A stretch of 64,000 nucleotides of DNA, taken from assembly GCF_905475345.1 (NCBI RefSeq), contig NC_066591.1:4263501-4327500 (forward strand), given 5' to 3'. The DNA comes from Vespula vulgaris (taxonomy: Eukaryota > Arthropoda > Insecta > Hymenoptera > Vespidae). Below are positions 12,116 through 24,239 of this stretch, one piece after another. The translations under genes and the position numbers were made by a program. Under the pieces are notes generated by a model. That model was given only the letters and a program-made list of their open reading frames with translations, made no database searches and was not told where the DNA came from. Numbering within the stretch: position 1 is the first letter of the stretch; each line of letters begins with the position of its first letter.

Positions 12116-13240
12116 ACCAAATTTGGTTATTCTTAAGGAATCATTTCGTTTCGATTTCAACGGATATGTAGATAATCCAATATTACAATTTTAAGCGACC
12201 TCAAAAATTTGTCTACACAAATATACTTTATCGATTGAATCAATATCTCAATCTAAACGATAATATATTTTATAAATATATTCGAATTTTATTTTTTATA
12301 TTTATAGATAACTGACCTTTATTGGCCAATGTATAAAGAAATATCGTTTAAAATAATCGGTTATTTGAAATGAGACACGGTACGATTATTCGATTTTTTT
12401 ATTTTCTATTTGAGAAGATATAAATATTCTTTTAAAATCAGCATTGCTTTATGAAAATGGTGAATAAATATTACTAATATATACATATATATAGATTCTA
12501 GGCATCATCAATAGATTGATTTATTTTAGGATTAACATTTTATTCGTATAGAATCTTACAGAAAAAATTTGTAGTTCGAGTGAAAAAAGCTCGTAATAAT
12601 GCTGTTCGCCGGTGTACTTTTTTACAGATATCGAGTTATGATTAGAGTTTCCCGCCAGTTGAGTGTTCGAAGGTCGAGCTTCGGAAATACTTGATGTTCT
12701 TTATTTGGTAGAAATTTCTCCCTAGCATACACTTATATTGAAAACGAAGCGTATTTTATTTCTATCATTGAAAATTTTCCCCCAAAAAAAAAGAAAGAAA
12801 CAGAAAGATAGCGGTTCTTCGCATTGAGTATTTCATATATCGAAGAAAAATAAGAGAATTTAATTTTCTTTTCGACTTTCAAGACTCATCTTTGAATAGT
12901 ATTTATTCATTAGTTCTCTAATCGATTTAGAATCGGCGGAATCAAGCAAATTCATCAGAGTATTCTAATTGTTGATTAAATTGAAGACTGTATGAAGTCA
13001 AAAAGCAGGAAATAATTCTACCAATATAAAGAACGCTAAAAAGAGACTTATGTCATAATATAACTAAGATCAAGATATAACAAGATAGATTAAGATCATT
13101 TCATTTAATTTCTTCGTAACTAATTTTTGAAAAATTAGCTCAATATTTTTTCAAATATAATCTGAAAAGTAATTAAATTTCAACATATGGTTATAAATCT
13201 TATTTATGAATCGGAATAAGCCTATCGTAAATAAAGTGTT
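12116..13240. other. Intergenic at the junction of direct and inverted histone units
   Basis: H2A copy 2 (+) and H3 copy 3 (-) converge here. The sequence is A+T-rich with no gene recognised. The unit orientation switches in this interval. Confidence 0.5.
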
Positions 13241-13256
13241 GGCCCTGAAAAGGGCC
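13241..13256 (-). terminator. Histone 3' stem-loop (H3 copy 3)
   Basis: On the minus strand GGCCCTTTTCAGGGCC, 30 bases past the stop codon. Confidence 0.95.
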
Positions 13257-13285
13257 GATTTTTAGTATTTGAAATACTCATGAAA

Positions 13286-13699
<414 letters not shown>

Positions 13700-13764
13700 T
13701 CAAGATTCACCGTAAATTACGCGATCAACAGTTGAGAAACCAATAACTTCTTAGTTACAACCCG

Positions 13765-13880
13765 TTATTTATATATACTGTAGGATACTTATACTGATCA
13801 TTGATTGGACAAAGATTCAATAGTGGGGGAATTAGTAGAGGGGGTTCAACTTTTTGCGCGGGAAAAGTTGTTCGTATATT
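13765..13880 (-). promoter_or_regulatory. Histone H3 promoter (copy 3, partial)
   Basis: On the minus strand: CTTTTCCCGCG near 13858-13868, CCAATCAATGATCAGTA at 13792-13808 and TACAGTATATATA ending near 13771. The distal CCATCTAGTAGT block of copies 1 and 2 is not recognisable here. Confidence 0.75.
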
Positions 13881-13899
13881 ATATTAGTAATTTTATTAA

Positions 13900-14960
13900 A
13901 TGATGTATTAATTGTAAATAATACAATAATGAAAAACAGAAATTAAAATATTTATGTAATATATAATAAAATAATAGTAATTGTTAATCTGAGATAACTG
14001 CAAAAATTATGGTAATGTCATATTCTCGGGAATACGATTGTAAATCAAAAAAAATTTTATAAATGAAATGAATATTTATTTCAATTACTTCACAGTATTA
14101 AAAGAATCATAATGCTCATTTTCAATTATTCAAAGAACTCATTGACATAAGCATTTGTTTACTCCAATCTTATCGGCTAATCAATAAACAAATATCTATT
14201 GTGTCTATTGTATCTATTAGATTAGTTTACGGAAATGGTCGAACAAGAGATTCCCCAATAGTTCTTTATTTTATACATAATTGTAATGCTTGATTGTGCA
14301 ATTCAAAAACTTAACTGGTTTTAACATTTTTTTAAATATTTCGTCTGATTTAATTATTTATGATCAACAAATTTGAGCCACTGTGATATGGTAGCGCAAA
14401 CACATACTTTTTAACATCTCTGTTGTGAAATAAGACGTATTAATTTTTCAAAATAATATATAAAACTATAGATTTTGTATTGTTTAATTTTATGTTATAT
14501 CGATATTAATTCCTTTTCGTTAATATTTGCCATTCATTCGAACTAACCGTCATAGTAAAATAATTAATTTATTGTATGGAATATCATGAATTATAGTTAT
14601 ATCATTATACTGCTACCTGTGATTCGTTCATTCATGGATTAAGTTCAATCGACTAGTTCTATTTTCTTATTAATTTAAAATAGTAGATAACATCGAATGT
14701 AGATTTATCTTTAAAAGAAGTAAGCAACAATTTAATTTGTTCGATATAAACTGATTTTGTCATATAAAAAATCTGTTTTTTATGCATCAATGATAACATT
14801 TCTACTAATCACGATTAATCATAATATATAAATTTTAAATGATTATGAATTTGGAAAGGAATTTTTCAAAATTAAGTTTATCTTGATTGAGAAGTAAACA
14901 TGAAGATAGATATCAACTTGGATATCATGAAATGCGCCTTAAGGTGGACAATGTGCTTCT
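13900..14960. other. Intergenic, A+T-rich
   Basis: No H4 gene or H4 promoter relic is found where the unit order would predict one. Nothing else recognised. Confidence 0.5.
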
Positions 14961-15033
14961 TACGTTGTTGCCATATCCTTAAGTACATCTGCTATATATT
15001 TTTTCATTACAACGTTGCAACATATCATAATAA
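14961..15033 (-). other. Conserved element downstream of H2A (copy b)
   Basis: The reverse complement matches 4679-4740. Shared blocks are GCAACGTTGTAATGAAA, AAGGAT and TGGCAACA. It lies 0.33-0.4 kb past the H2A copy 3 stop codon, in the same relative orientation as copy a. Confidence 0.6.
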
Positions 15034-15318
15034 TTTTTATACATATTTTTTGTGAAATATGAACCTAGATTTATAAAATTTACATATTTATATATTAACA
15101 GATATTATAATGAATCAATTTTTATTTAATGTACTTCATTTAGAATAATAAATTACTTACTACCATTGTTTAGAATTTTTGGAATCTACAAGGAAGATGA
15201 ACTATTTTCAAGTACAGAGAATGAAATTTGTATATATTTGGAACGTAAAGTTTTTTACATCGAGATATTAATTACATAATAACAAAGAGATAACACCTTA
15301 AAGAATAACTAATCTGGT

Positions 15319-15334
15319 GGCCCTAAGAAGAACC
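15319..15334 (-). terminator. Degenerate histone 3' stem-loop (H2A copy 3)
   Basis: The minus strand reads GGTTCTTCTTAGGGCC. The stem is kept only through two G-U pairs, and the loop is UCUU instead of UUUU or UUUC. Processing efficiency is likely altered. Confidence 0.75.
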
Positions 15335-15357
15335 ATTTTCTATTTGCAAATTTTTAA

Positions 15358-15732
15358 TTATACTTTCTTCTCTGTTTTCTTTGGAAGCAAAACAGCCTGT
15401 ATATTCGGTAGGACACCGCCTTGAGCAATAGTTACGCCAGATAACAGTTTATTTAATTCTTCGTCATTTCGGATCGCAAGTTGCAAATGTCTCGGAATAA
15501 TTCTAGTTTTTTTATTATCACGAGCAGCATTTCCGGCTAACTCGAGTACTTCAGCAGCCAGATATTCCATCACTGCTGCCAGATAAACTGGTGCTCCGGC
15601 TCCAATGCGTTCGGCATAATTACCCTTCCTTAAAAGCCGATGGATACGGCCAACTGGAAATTGTAATCCTGCTCTATTTGATCGTGACTTTGCCTTCACC
15701 TTCACTTTGCCGCCTTTTCCACGTCCAGACAT
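15358..15732 (-). CDS. H2A: Histone H2A, copy 3 (divergent)
   Basis: 124 residues and intact, but less conserved than copies 1 and 2: Val12 replaces Gly12 in the basic tail, Ile43 replaces Val43, and the last residue is Val instead of Thr. The stem-loop is also degenerate. It is divergent from H2B copy 2 with 287 bases between starts. It may be a weakly expressed or decaying copy, or one shifted toward polyadenylated expression; the sequence does not decide. Confidence 0.96.
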   Translation of the reverse strand: MSGRGKGGKVKVKAKSRSNRAGLQFPVGRIHRLLRKGNYAERIGAGAPVYLAAVMEYLAAEVLELAGNAARDNKKTRIIPRHLQLAIRNDEELNKLLSGVTIAQGGVLPNIQAVLLPKKTEKKV

Positions 15733-16019
15733 TGCAACTTTCCGAAAATGTAAACTGATAAAACCGTAATAAGCTCTAGGCTTTGTTTGAGAAATAACGA
15801 GAAGTTGCAGCGTTATCGTCTTTATACAGGTCTTTGCACTTGGGAACGAACCAATAGAATCGATCGATAGATTTTTGTGCTTCTACAGTGCTCCTATTGG
15901 CAAAAGATAGAGTCACGGAACATTATATAATAAAAGTCAAATTCTTGCGCGGAATATTAATCATTAAAATATAAGTGGAAGTGAACCAATTTCGCCAGTA
16001 AAAGATTATCTAGCTCATC
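15733..16019. promoter_or_regulatory. Divergent H2A/H2B promoter (third unit)
   Basis: GAACCAATAGAATC near 15846 and GTGCTCCTATTGGC near 15888 form the facing CCAAT pair. TATA-like boxes lie on both sides: TGTATAAAGA on the minus strand near 15820-15830 for H2A, and TTATATAATAAAA near 15923-15935 for H2B. Confidence 0.75.
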
Positions 16020-16391
16020 ATGCCTCCGAAAGCGAGTGGAAAAGCCGTGAAGAAAGCTGGCAAGGCTCAAAAGAATATTAATAAAGCTGATAAAAAGAAG
16101 AAGCGTAAGAGGAAGGAAAGCTACGCCATTTACATTTATAAAGTACTCAAGCAAGTACATCCGGATACTGGAATCTCCAGTAAAGCTATGAGCATCATGA
16201 ACAGCTTCGTCAATGATGTTTTTGAGCGAATTGCCGCAGAAGCGTCAAGATTAGCTCATTACAACAAACGTTCAACAATTACTTCTCGAGAAATTCAAAC
16301 TGCAGTACGTTTGTTACTACCTGGTGAGCTTGCCAAGCACGCTGTTAGTGAAGGTACTAAAGCAGTAACCAAATATACGAGCTCTAAATAA
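16020..16391 (+). CDS. H2B: Histone H2B, copy 2
   Basis: 123 residues. It is identical to H2B copy 1 except Asn21 and Ala23 in the tail, so two potential phosphorylatable serines are lost. It is the last histone gene on this side. Its 3' stem-loop is weakened like that of its H2A partner, and an AATAAA hexamer overlaps the stop codon region. Confidence 0.97.
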   Translation: MPPKASGKAVKKAGKAQKNINKADKKKKRKRKESYAIYIYKVLKQVHPDTGISSKAMSIMNSFVNDVFERIAAEASRLAHYNKRSTITSREIQTAVRLLLPGELAKHAVSEGTKAVTKYTSSK

Positions 16392-16415
16392 ATGTTTCAT
16401 TAAATCTCTTGAACT

Positions 16416-16431
16416 GGTCCTTCTAAGGGCC
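16416..16431 (+). terminator. Degenerate histone 3' stem-loop (H2B copy 2)
   Basis: GGTCCTTCTAAGGGCC has one G-U pair in the stem and loop UCUA. The same second-loop-base C appears in the partner H2A stem-loop. Confidence 0.75.
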
Positions 16432-16804
16432 ATCAATAATCATTGATGTTGAACATTTCCTTGTATTTATCTTATAGAATGTACCAATGTCTGTATTATC
16501 GCCTACTTTTCTTTTATGGCTTTATATAATATGTATACATATCGCTAATACAATGCTAATATAACATTATTTATGACCAATCGTTATGGATGATGACGAG
16601 TAAAATTAGGTACTGTATTGAATTTCAATGGTTGTCTTTCTAAGTAGTTTTTTATGATAAATTTATTACAGTTCCTGATTTTATTTGTTATTGTTAATAA
16701 TATTTGTACACCTTTGTTCCTAACAAAATTAAATAAAAAAAAGCAAACAAAATAATCAAATTATCCAAAAGAATTTAACTTTGTTTTTAATGTTTCTGTA
16801 TTCC

Positions 16805-16950
16805 TTTGTTTTATAGTCATCTCGCATCTGTTTTATAATCTTATACATCTTTATAATCACTAATACTCTAGTCATTTGTTTTATAGTCATCTCGCATCTG
16901 CTTTATAATCTTATATATCTTTATAATCACTAATATTCTATAGTCATTTG
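16805..16950. repeat. Tandem duplication, period 70 bp, two copies
   Basis: Two copies of a 70-base A+T-rich block containing TTTTATAGTCATCTCGCATC and TCTTTATAATCACTAATA, starting near 16808 and 16878. No gene. Confidence 0.8.
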
Positions 16951-19390
16951 TTTTATATTATATATAAACAATATTTGTATATATCCTTAAGGTTTATTTA
17001 TTTTATATCAATAAAAATTAAATTATTTTATCTAACTTTAACAAAGTCGGTCCTCCACAAACGAAACACATTTTATGATATATTTCGAAAGTACAATTTT
17101 TTATAAAGAAAGCGTGAATTACGACTAGAATATCTAATACTTTCTTTTTTATAATTGTACGTGTTAATCCCCAATTAACCATTTATGGGATAGACCATAG
17201 CTATTCTCGAACATTATTCAGTATCTCGTTTGTAAATATTTATTTCTGTTACGATTTATTTTTTCTGTTTAGAAATTATATAAAAAGATAATACATTTAA
17301 TTAACAATTTTGTTTATCTTAGAATTATTTATGTTAATCTATAACGAAAACAAATTGATAATGACATAAATAGTATTCGTGTGATCAATAAAATTTTTAT
17401 AAAAAAGTTCAATTGTAGATAACGAAGAGTATTATGTTATCGGTTGGTATTTCTTTGGTGGTAAAAAAAAACTACTTTATCAATGTATAGTAAAAGAGTC
17501 TTGAAACTAAGTCTTGATACCAGAGAACATTCAAAAAATTTTTAAATTATATAAAATAATTATAAACAAGAGAGAATAAAAAAACATAGGAAGTAATAGT
17601 ACTTTAATTCGAATAACAAAAGTTCGACAAGTAAAGTTAAAAAATAAATTAAAAATAATAACATTGGTATATGCGGTGTTTTTCATGCAATACCAATTGT
17701 ATTAAAAATTATCTTTATTGAAATTATCTAGATTGAAAGAAGTTTATTTATATCCAGTTACAGGGAACTATATTTCATAAAATTTCTTGAAAAAATGTTT
17801 CGATATTAAATTTCTTCACAATATGACACACGCAATTAAGCTCAAATAAAACTTTTTATCAAATTGATCAGCGAATTGTAAATAAGAAAATTGACGCATA
17901 TAATATTAATAATCGGTCATGAAGAAGAGCATCAAGAGTCACGATAGACATAAATTTGAATAAAACTCAATCGTAAATTCGCAGTCAAGGACTACTCGGA
18001 AATACGCAAAAATATCGATGATTATATTACGATTATTTCATGAGTTTATTGAATATTTTGAAAAATTTTTAAGATTTTGTTTCCTTATAAACAAAGAAAG
18101 AAATATGTAGAAAACCTTGAAAAACAGCTTTTTGTTTAACGATTAGAATGCTAATACAAATTTATCACTTGTGTTTCTTATGTATACGTAACAGACAATG
18201 ACGCACGGAATGAAGTTGTGAATATATAATAAAGTGAATCGCGTTAACCACCAATACGAAAAGGTCATTATAAATGACGATTGGATAAGATCCCCGATTT
18301 AAACGATAAGAATGAGTTCGCATAAAAGAGGAAAATCATAACATAATACGCCACCAGATGGTTTGTGTCTCTTAAACTTCAGTTCTTGTGAATTTACTTA
18401 TTTGTGAAGTGTCGTGTTTTCTTGCGAAAGAAAATCAAAAGGAAAAAAATTGAAATATAATATCAATTTGTTTCCACAAATTTACAAGCTTATATATATA
18501 TATATATATATACATTTCACAATATGACAAATAACGGCAACTTCTTTCTCCTTTATTCCGTGGTAAGCATTTTTATATTTTTTATATTTTTTAGGCAAAA
18601 TTGTAATTGAGAACTGAATATTTATAAATATTTTAATTTGAAAAGAGATGTATGTGTATATGTTGGATTTAAAATATAAAGAATAGAACCATATCAAACA
18701 ATTATTATTATTAGACGATTATCGATAATGCAGTAAAAACTACGATTACTCGTGAAATCGAAGATCGATAAGAAAAGATGTATGACTGTATATGCTAATA
18801 TAAGTGATTGATATAAATATTTAAGTATTTAATAAGAATTTATTATTATGATTATTTAAGTATTTTTGTACATTTTGATATTAAGTATTAAGTATTTTGA
18901 TCTTTTAAATAATTTTTCAAATATATATCTTGAATAAGCTTTAACATAGATACTTTAACATTTCTCTTTGCGGAAAATATTAAATTCTTAATTAGCTCTT
19001 AATTGTTAAATTCTTTAATAAAAAAGGTTAAATACATTTTAATTGATTTTTAACGCAAAAGATAATATAGAAGAGGCAAATGTACATATATACTAATGAA
19101 TAAAGAACTATTTCAAAATTAACGAGATCTCGAGTAGAATTAGAGAAAGGAAATAAAGAATTATTTTCTGTACATTTTTTGAATAAAATTCGATGTTTGT
19201 ATTCATGATAGTAAAACAACTTCAGTCTATCGGAAGTAGGAACATGAGTCAAGTCAGTTACCTACCAGCTGTTCGTGTACGATTGTCAAAACACGTTTCT
19301 TGTGTCCCCTTTACTTTCGAATCATTTGGCCTTCAGCCACAAATCATGCTCTCATTTTAATTCATCGACATATTTAAACGACATTCATTT
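16951..19390. other. Intergenic between histone cluster and ALAS
   Basis: A+T-rich and without recognisable genes. An AT microsatellite lies at about 18490-18512. A CTCF-like core (CCACCAGATGG) lies near 18350 at the cluster edge. Confidence 0.5.
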
Positions 19391-19409
19391 CTTATTGGAA
19401 TCTTATTTC

Positions 19410-19469
19410 AGTTGACACGAAAGTGCGTTCGATACAGAAGTTCTATTCACATCGTAAATACCGCAAAAG
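19410..19469 (+). other. Probable 5' UTR exon of ALAS (3' boundary only)
   Basis: The sequence GCAAAAG followed by GTAAGAATAATG gives a consensus donor at 19470. The next acceptor, TTTGTTTCAG ending at 19907, lies 14 bases before the ALAS start codon. The 5' boundary is not visible and the left coordinate is nominal. Confidence 0.5.
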
Positions 19470-19921
19470 GTAAGAATAATGACTGCTTTTATGTCAAAAT
19501 ATATATGCTGCGTCATTACATCCGATAACTTTCTCTTATTCCCTTCCAGTTATCCTCGTATCTATTTAATCACAATCCGTAAAAAACCTTTCCATAAAAA
19601 AAATTTTTCATTAGTTTCGCTATCGCACATATGGATATTTTCAATATGACGAAATCTTATTAACATATCTGATGACATAATCGTGCTTTGTTATGTACGT
19701 TTGAATATTTTTAATCTGACGGAAATATTGAAACTTATCAGTATATCTAGTGACATAATAATGTATCGTTACCGCGTTGGTGACACGCACGTATGAAATA
19801 ATTTTTTTTAACTTAGTTCATAGTCACAATTATTATCTTCATAAATTTATATAGTTATATAAAAATTTTCTGGTTTTATGGATTGTATGAAAGTTGATTT
19901 GTTTCAGCACAAACGAGAAAT

Positions 19922-21526
19922 ATGCCCTGTCCATTTTTAACTCGCTTATCTGCCAATTATGTACGTAACTATGGGACATCTGTATTAATGAATTATCGTC
20001 AACATTGCCCAGTAATGTCTCGCTTGTCTAGTACATTGGTAGAAGACACGACTGAAGCACAAATTCCACATGAACCTATAGAAAATCATTGTCCGTTTCT
20101 TTCTAAAGAACCAGATGCAATAAAAGAAGCTAGCCTGACAATGGAGGAGGATGTTATTGATCTTATTGCTAAAGAGAAAACTAAAGAGGAAATTCACTTT
20201 CCTTATCAACAGTTTTTCCATGAACAAATTATAAAAAAAAAAAAGGATCATTCGTATAGAGTCTTTAAAAAAGTCAATCGTTTAGCTGAGCAATTCCCAG
20301 CTGCAGTAGAGTATTCCTGGGGAGAGAAACCTATCACTGTGTGGTGTTCTAATGATTATTTGGGCATGTCTCGTCATCCTAATGTTATTAATTCTGTTCG
20401 AGAGGCCTTGGATAAATTCGGTGCAGGTGCAGGTGGTACTCGCAATATATCTGGAAATTCTATGGGTCATGAAATGCTGGAGAAAAGACTCGCTGCTCTG
20501 CATCGAAAAGAAGCTGGATTATTATTTACTTCATGTTTTGTAGCTAATGATTCGACATTATACACATTGGCTAAGCTTTTACCAAATTGTCATATATTTT
20601 CTGATGCTGGTAATCATGCTTCTATGATACATGGTATACGTAATAGTGGTGTGCCTAAACACATTTTTAGACACAATGATGTTAAGCATCTGGAAGAGCT
20701 TCTATCTAAAGTAGATAGAAGTATACCAAAAATTGTAGCATTTGAAACAGTACATTCAATGACAGGTGACATTTGTCCTTTGGAACAATTATGTGACGTT
20801 GCACATAAATATGGTGCATTAACATTCGTGGACGAAGTTCATGCAGTGGGCTTATATGGATATTCTGGTGCTGGCATTGGAGAAAGAGATTGGGTTCTTG
20901 ATAAAATGGATATTATATCTGGTACTCTCGGAAAGGCTTTTGGTAATGTAGGTGGCTATATTGTTGGTTCTTCCAAACTTATTGATATGATTAGAAGCTA
21001 TGCAGCAGGATTTATTTTCACAACTTCTTTGCCACCAACTGTTTTATATGGAGCTTTAACATCTGTTGAAATTTTGGCATCGGATGAAGGAAGATCTTTA
21101 AGAGCTAGTCATCAAAGAAATGTGGCTTATATGAAATCTATTCTTACTGCTGCTGGACTTCCATTAGAACCTTCTCCTTCTCATATTATTCCATTAAAAG
21201 TAATTTTATTAATATACTCTATCATATAACACATATAGATATTTTTCTAAGATTATTTAATTTTTATTTTACAGATAGGTGACCCATTATTATGTACTCA
21301 AATAGCTGATATGCTAATACGAGAGAAAGGACATTATGTTCAAGCTATAAATTATCCTACAGTTCCAAAAGGTGAAGAGAAGTTAAGATTAGCACCAACA
21401 CCAAAGCATAAAAAAGCAATGATGGACCAGTTTGTGCGAGATACGCTGGACGTATTTCATCATTTAAATATTCCTAAAATTGAATCTAAATCGAATGAAA
21501 TGGCACGTGCAATATCAGTTCATTGA
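19922..21526 (+). CDS. Alas: 5-aminolevulinate synthase, mitochondrial
   Basis: This PLP enzyme condenses glycine and succinyl-CoA, the first committed step of haem synthesis, in the mitochondrial matrix. Coding exons are 19922-21199 and 21275-21526. The phase-0 intron (donor GTAATT, acceptor TTTTACAG) joins SHIIPLK to IGDPLLC, giving 509 residues. The N-terminus has three Cys-Pro haem-regulatory-like motifs: CPFL at Cys3, CPVM at Cys29 and CPFL at Cys57. The glycine-rich GAGAGGTRN begins near residue 167, Asp304 and His307 lie in DEVHAVG, and the PLP lysine is Lys338 in SGTLGKAFG. Such motifs block import or trigger degradation in animal ALAS1 when haem is high; applying that here is inference. 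No iron-responsive element was seen in the visible leader. Confidence 0.97.
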
Positions 21527-21655
21527 CGAATGTATATATTAATGTAATATAAAGATTTCTTATCGTACAAACAAAAATTGTTAAAATATGAAAGTTTATT
21601 TATGTGGATACATATAACGTTTTTAGAGTATTCAAATCATAAGATTTGTTCGAGA

Positions 21656-21661
21656 AATAAA
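21656..21661 (+). terminator. ALAS polyadenylation signal candidate
   Basis: AATAAA, 130 bases after the stop codon. Confidence 0.55.
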
Positions 21662-21875
21662 CGGATTTAATTTTAAATAAATGATTATAAAAATATTAAA
21701 TTGTCTATTCTCCTTTTATATTTTATATTATATTTTATATAAAAAAACAATTTCTATATGAAAAAAATCTATTATTTCACATTATTATCTTATATATTAT
21801 CTTATTACATATATTATCTTAGTAGGTATATTATCTTACATATGTTAGCCCTTTATAATTTAAATGTAAACTATA

Positions 21876-21888
21876 CGCATGCGCATTT
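21876..21888. promoter_or_regulatory. NRF1-like site upstream of the galactosaminyltransferase gene
   Basis: ACGCATGCGCATT differs by one base from the NRF1 palindrome. It lies about 210 bases before the start codon, the usual place for a TATA-less housekeeping promoter. Confidence 0.45.
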
Positions 21889-22092
21889 TGCGTATCTGTT
21901 ACTGTCGTCTGCACCCTATGTTTGATTCATTAAAATTAAGTTTTCAGTTATCATAAATATAATCAATTAGAACCCTTCGCATCGAAGTTTTTTATAAGAG
22001 AATATATATTATTAAAATTTTGTAAAAGTAGTGTCGATCTTAGAGGAAGCCATAAGTGACTGTTCTGATTGACATTTTAAAGTGAGGTTAAA

Positions 22093-23157
22093 ATGAGAAT
22101 TTTTATAAACATTTTTAAATTGTTCGTTGCGTTTCTCTCCAACTACGCACGTGGTCTATTTTATATCGTAACTACAATTTTAATTTTGTGTTATTGTTTA
22201 CATCCGGCGAGATTCGCTTCGCATTATACATTCATAAAAACTGAAGATATTAATCATGAAATGGAAAGATCATATCCACCAAGAGATAACTCTTGTACCA
22301 TTCCAATAAGTAATGAACGATCTTCTCAGTTACTATATCCAAGGTATTATATTCAAGAAGATCCAGTTGCCATAGCTCGTCGTTTGGGAATCCTTCCTGG
22401 AGGACAATGGAAACCATTGAATTGTTATCCTCTTTTCAACGTTGCTATTATCTTACCATATCGCAATCGACAAAGGCAGCTTACCATCTTTATGAATTAC
22501 ATACATCCTTTCTTACAGGCACAAAATCTTAATTACAGAATATTTGTAATAGAGCAAAGCCCTATGCGAGAATTTAATCGTGCCAAATTGTTTAATGTCG
22601 GATATGCGGAGGCAACTAAAATCAATGATTTTCATTGTTTCATATTTCAAGATATAGATTTGATACCACAGAATCTTAATAATATCTATGCTTGCACTAA
22701 AATGCCAAGGCATATGAGTTCCAGTGTAAATACGTTCCGGTATAATTTACCTTATACTGGTCTATTTGGAGGAGCAATAGCATTGACTCGTAAGCAATTT
22801 GAAAGAGTTAATGGCTTTTCTAATGTTTTTTATGGGTGGGGTGGGGAAGATGATGATTTTTATAGCCGTCTACAATCAAGAGGACTTCAAGTAAGTTACT
22901 ATAAAATCATTTTTACTGTGCCAATGAAAATAATAATATAATCAAATTGATGTTTTTAATAGATTACACGGTTTGGGCCTGATGTAGCAAAGTACTATAT
23001 GATGATTCATAAGAAAGAATCTCCTAGTAATGCGAGATTCGCAAATTTAGAAAATGCTGCTAGAAGATATGATACCGATGGTATTAGCAATCTTGAATAC
23101 AGAGTACTAAATCATCAGCTACGACCATTGTATTCTTGGATATTAGTTGATGTTTAA
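22093..23157 (+). CDS. bre-4: Beta-1,4-N-acetylgalactosaminyltransferase (beta4GalT superfamily, bre-4-like)
   Basis: A type II Golgi glycosyltransferase, 330 residues. Exons are 22093-22890 and 22963-23157, with a phase-0 intron (GTAAGT to TTAATAG) inside GLQ-ITRFGP. A single membrane segment spans about residues 21-38. Family blocks in order are VAIILPYRNR, FNRAKLFNVGY, FIFQDIDLIP (the metal-binding DxD), LPYTGLFGG and GWGGEDDDFYSR. The residue just before FGG is Leu224. Tyr at this position gives galactose specificity in vertebrate beta4GalT1, while Leu or Ile permits UDP-GalNAc, so I infer transfer of GalNAc to GlcNAc (LacdiNAc), as in fly and worm homologues. It is not B4GALT7, which lacks this GGEDDD form. 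Confidence 0.93.
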
Positions 23158-23226
23158 TTTTAACTTTATACTTCATTTTGTATAATCTTTACAGCACTAT
23201 TTGCAACTATTAGATATCAACAGTAT

Positions 23227-23232
23227 AATAAA
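23227..23232 (+). terminator. Polyadenylation signal candidate of the galactosaminyltransferase
   Basis: AATAAA, 70 bases after the stop codon; another lies near 23505. Confidence 0.5.
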
Positions 23233-23239
23233 ATGTCAT

Positions 23240-24230
23240 TAGGTCTAGTATTTTATAATTTATATTTATGGTTGTACATTTACAAACTTATATTTACTAA
23301 TTGTGATTAGAGAGTGATTAGTTGATATTAACAGCTAGTATATACAAAGTTTGAATTGTATATATGTGTTTTGCAAATATCGTGTTGACTGTGTCATTTT
23401 TTTACACCATTACATGCTATGGCTTTGGAGTCTATATAATATAATCATGTCCATATATTCCTAGCTTTGCAAAGATCATGTTTATCGAAGTTTTAAGTGA
23501 AATAAATATTACATGGTAAAAATATATATTATAAATATTTACACTGAGAATACTTGTGCAAGTAGATAGTATGTAATATATATATTACTATATTATGCAG
23601 TATATAAACATTTTAATATTTGAATCTTGCGTTTAAGTGACTAAGCACTTTTTATAGAAATATAATTTATATTTATAACATAAATATGTAAGTTAAACAA
23701 ATACTGATTACAATCAAATTACTCTCTATTTATAATAGCAAAATATGTTTAAAGCAATAATTATATTACTTCTTTGTACTCTTAAGAAAATATTAATTTT
23801 ACAAGTAGAATAAGTTTAAACAAACTTTTGTGTATAGAACCAGAAAGGATCAAAAATATTTCATGAATTATAAAATGTAATTTTTACTGAGCATTTATAT
23901 ATTGTGGTATTTTATTTAATTTTGTTTTTTAAAAACATTAAACATTATCAATAAGTAACTTCAGTTACGAAATGTTAATGTTACTATTATTTTTAATTTA
24001 TTTATTACTGTTAATATTATTTAAAATTGTGCAAATGACTGAGATGTAATAATACTGATTTGCAGCATTTAAGAAATTAATAAGACATAAAAGATTCTTA
24101 AATAATAAATTTTATTAGTTGTATTGATATGTTGTATTTATTTATGTATTAATAATGTATTTATGCTAAATCTTTTGGAAAAATATTTCTTTTTACAAAA
24201 TTGTATTATAAAATTATAAATATTAAAATA
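23240..24230. other. Intergenic, A+T-rich
   Basis: No gene or repeat recognised; short AT stretches only. Confidence 0.5.
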
Positions 24231-24239
24231 TAAAATATG

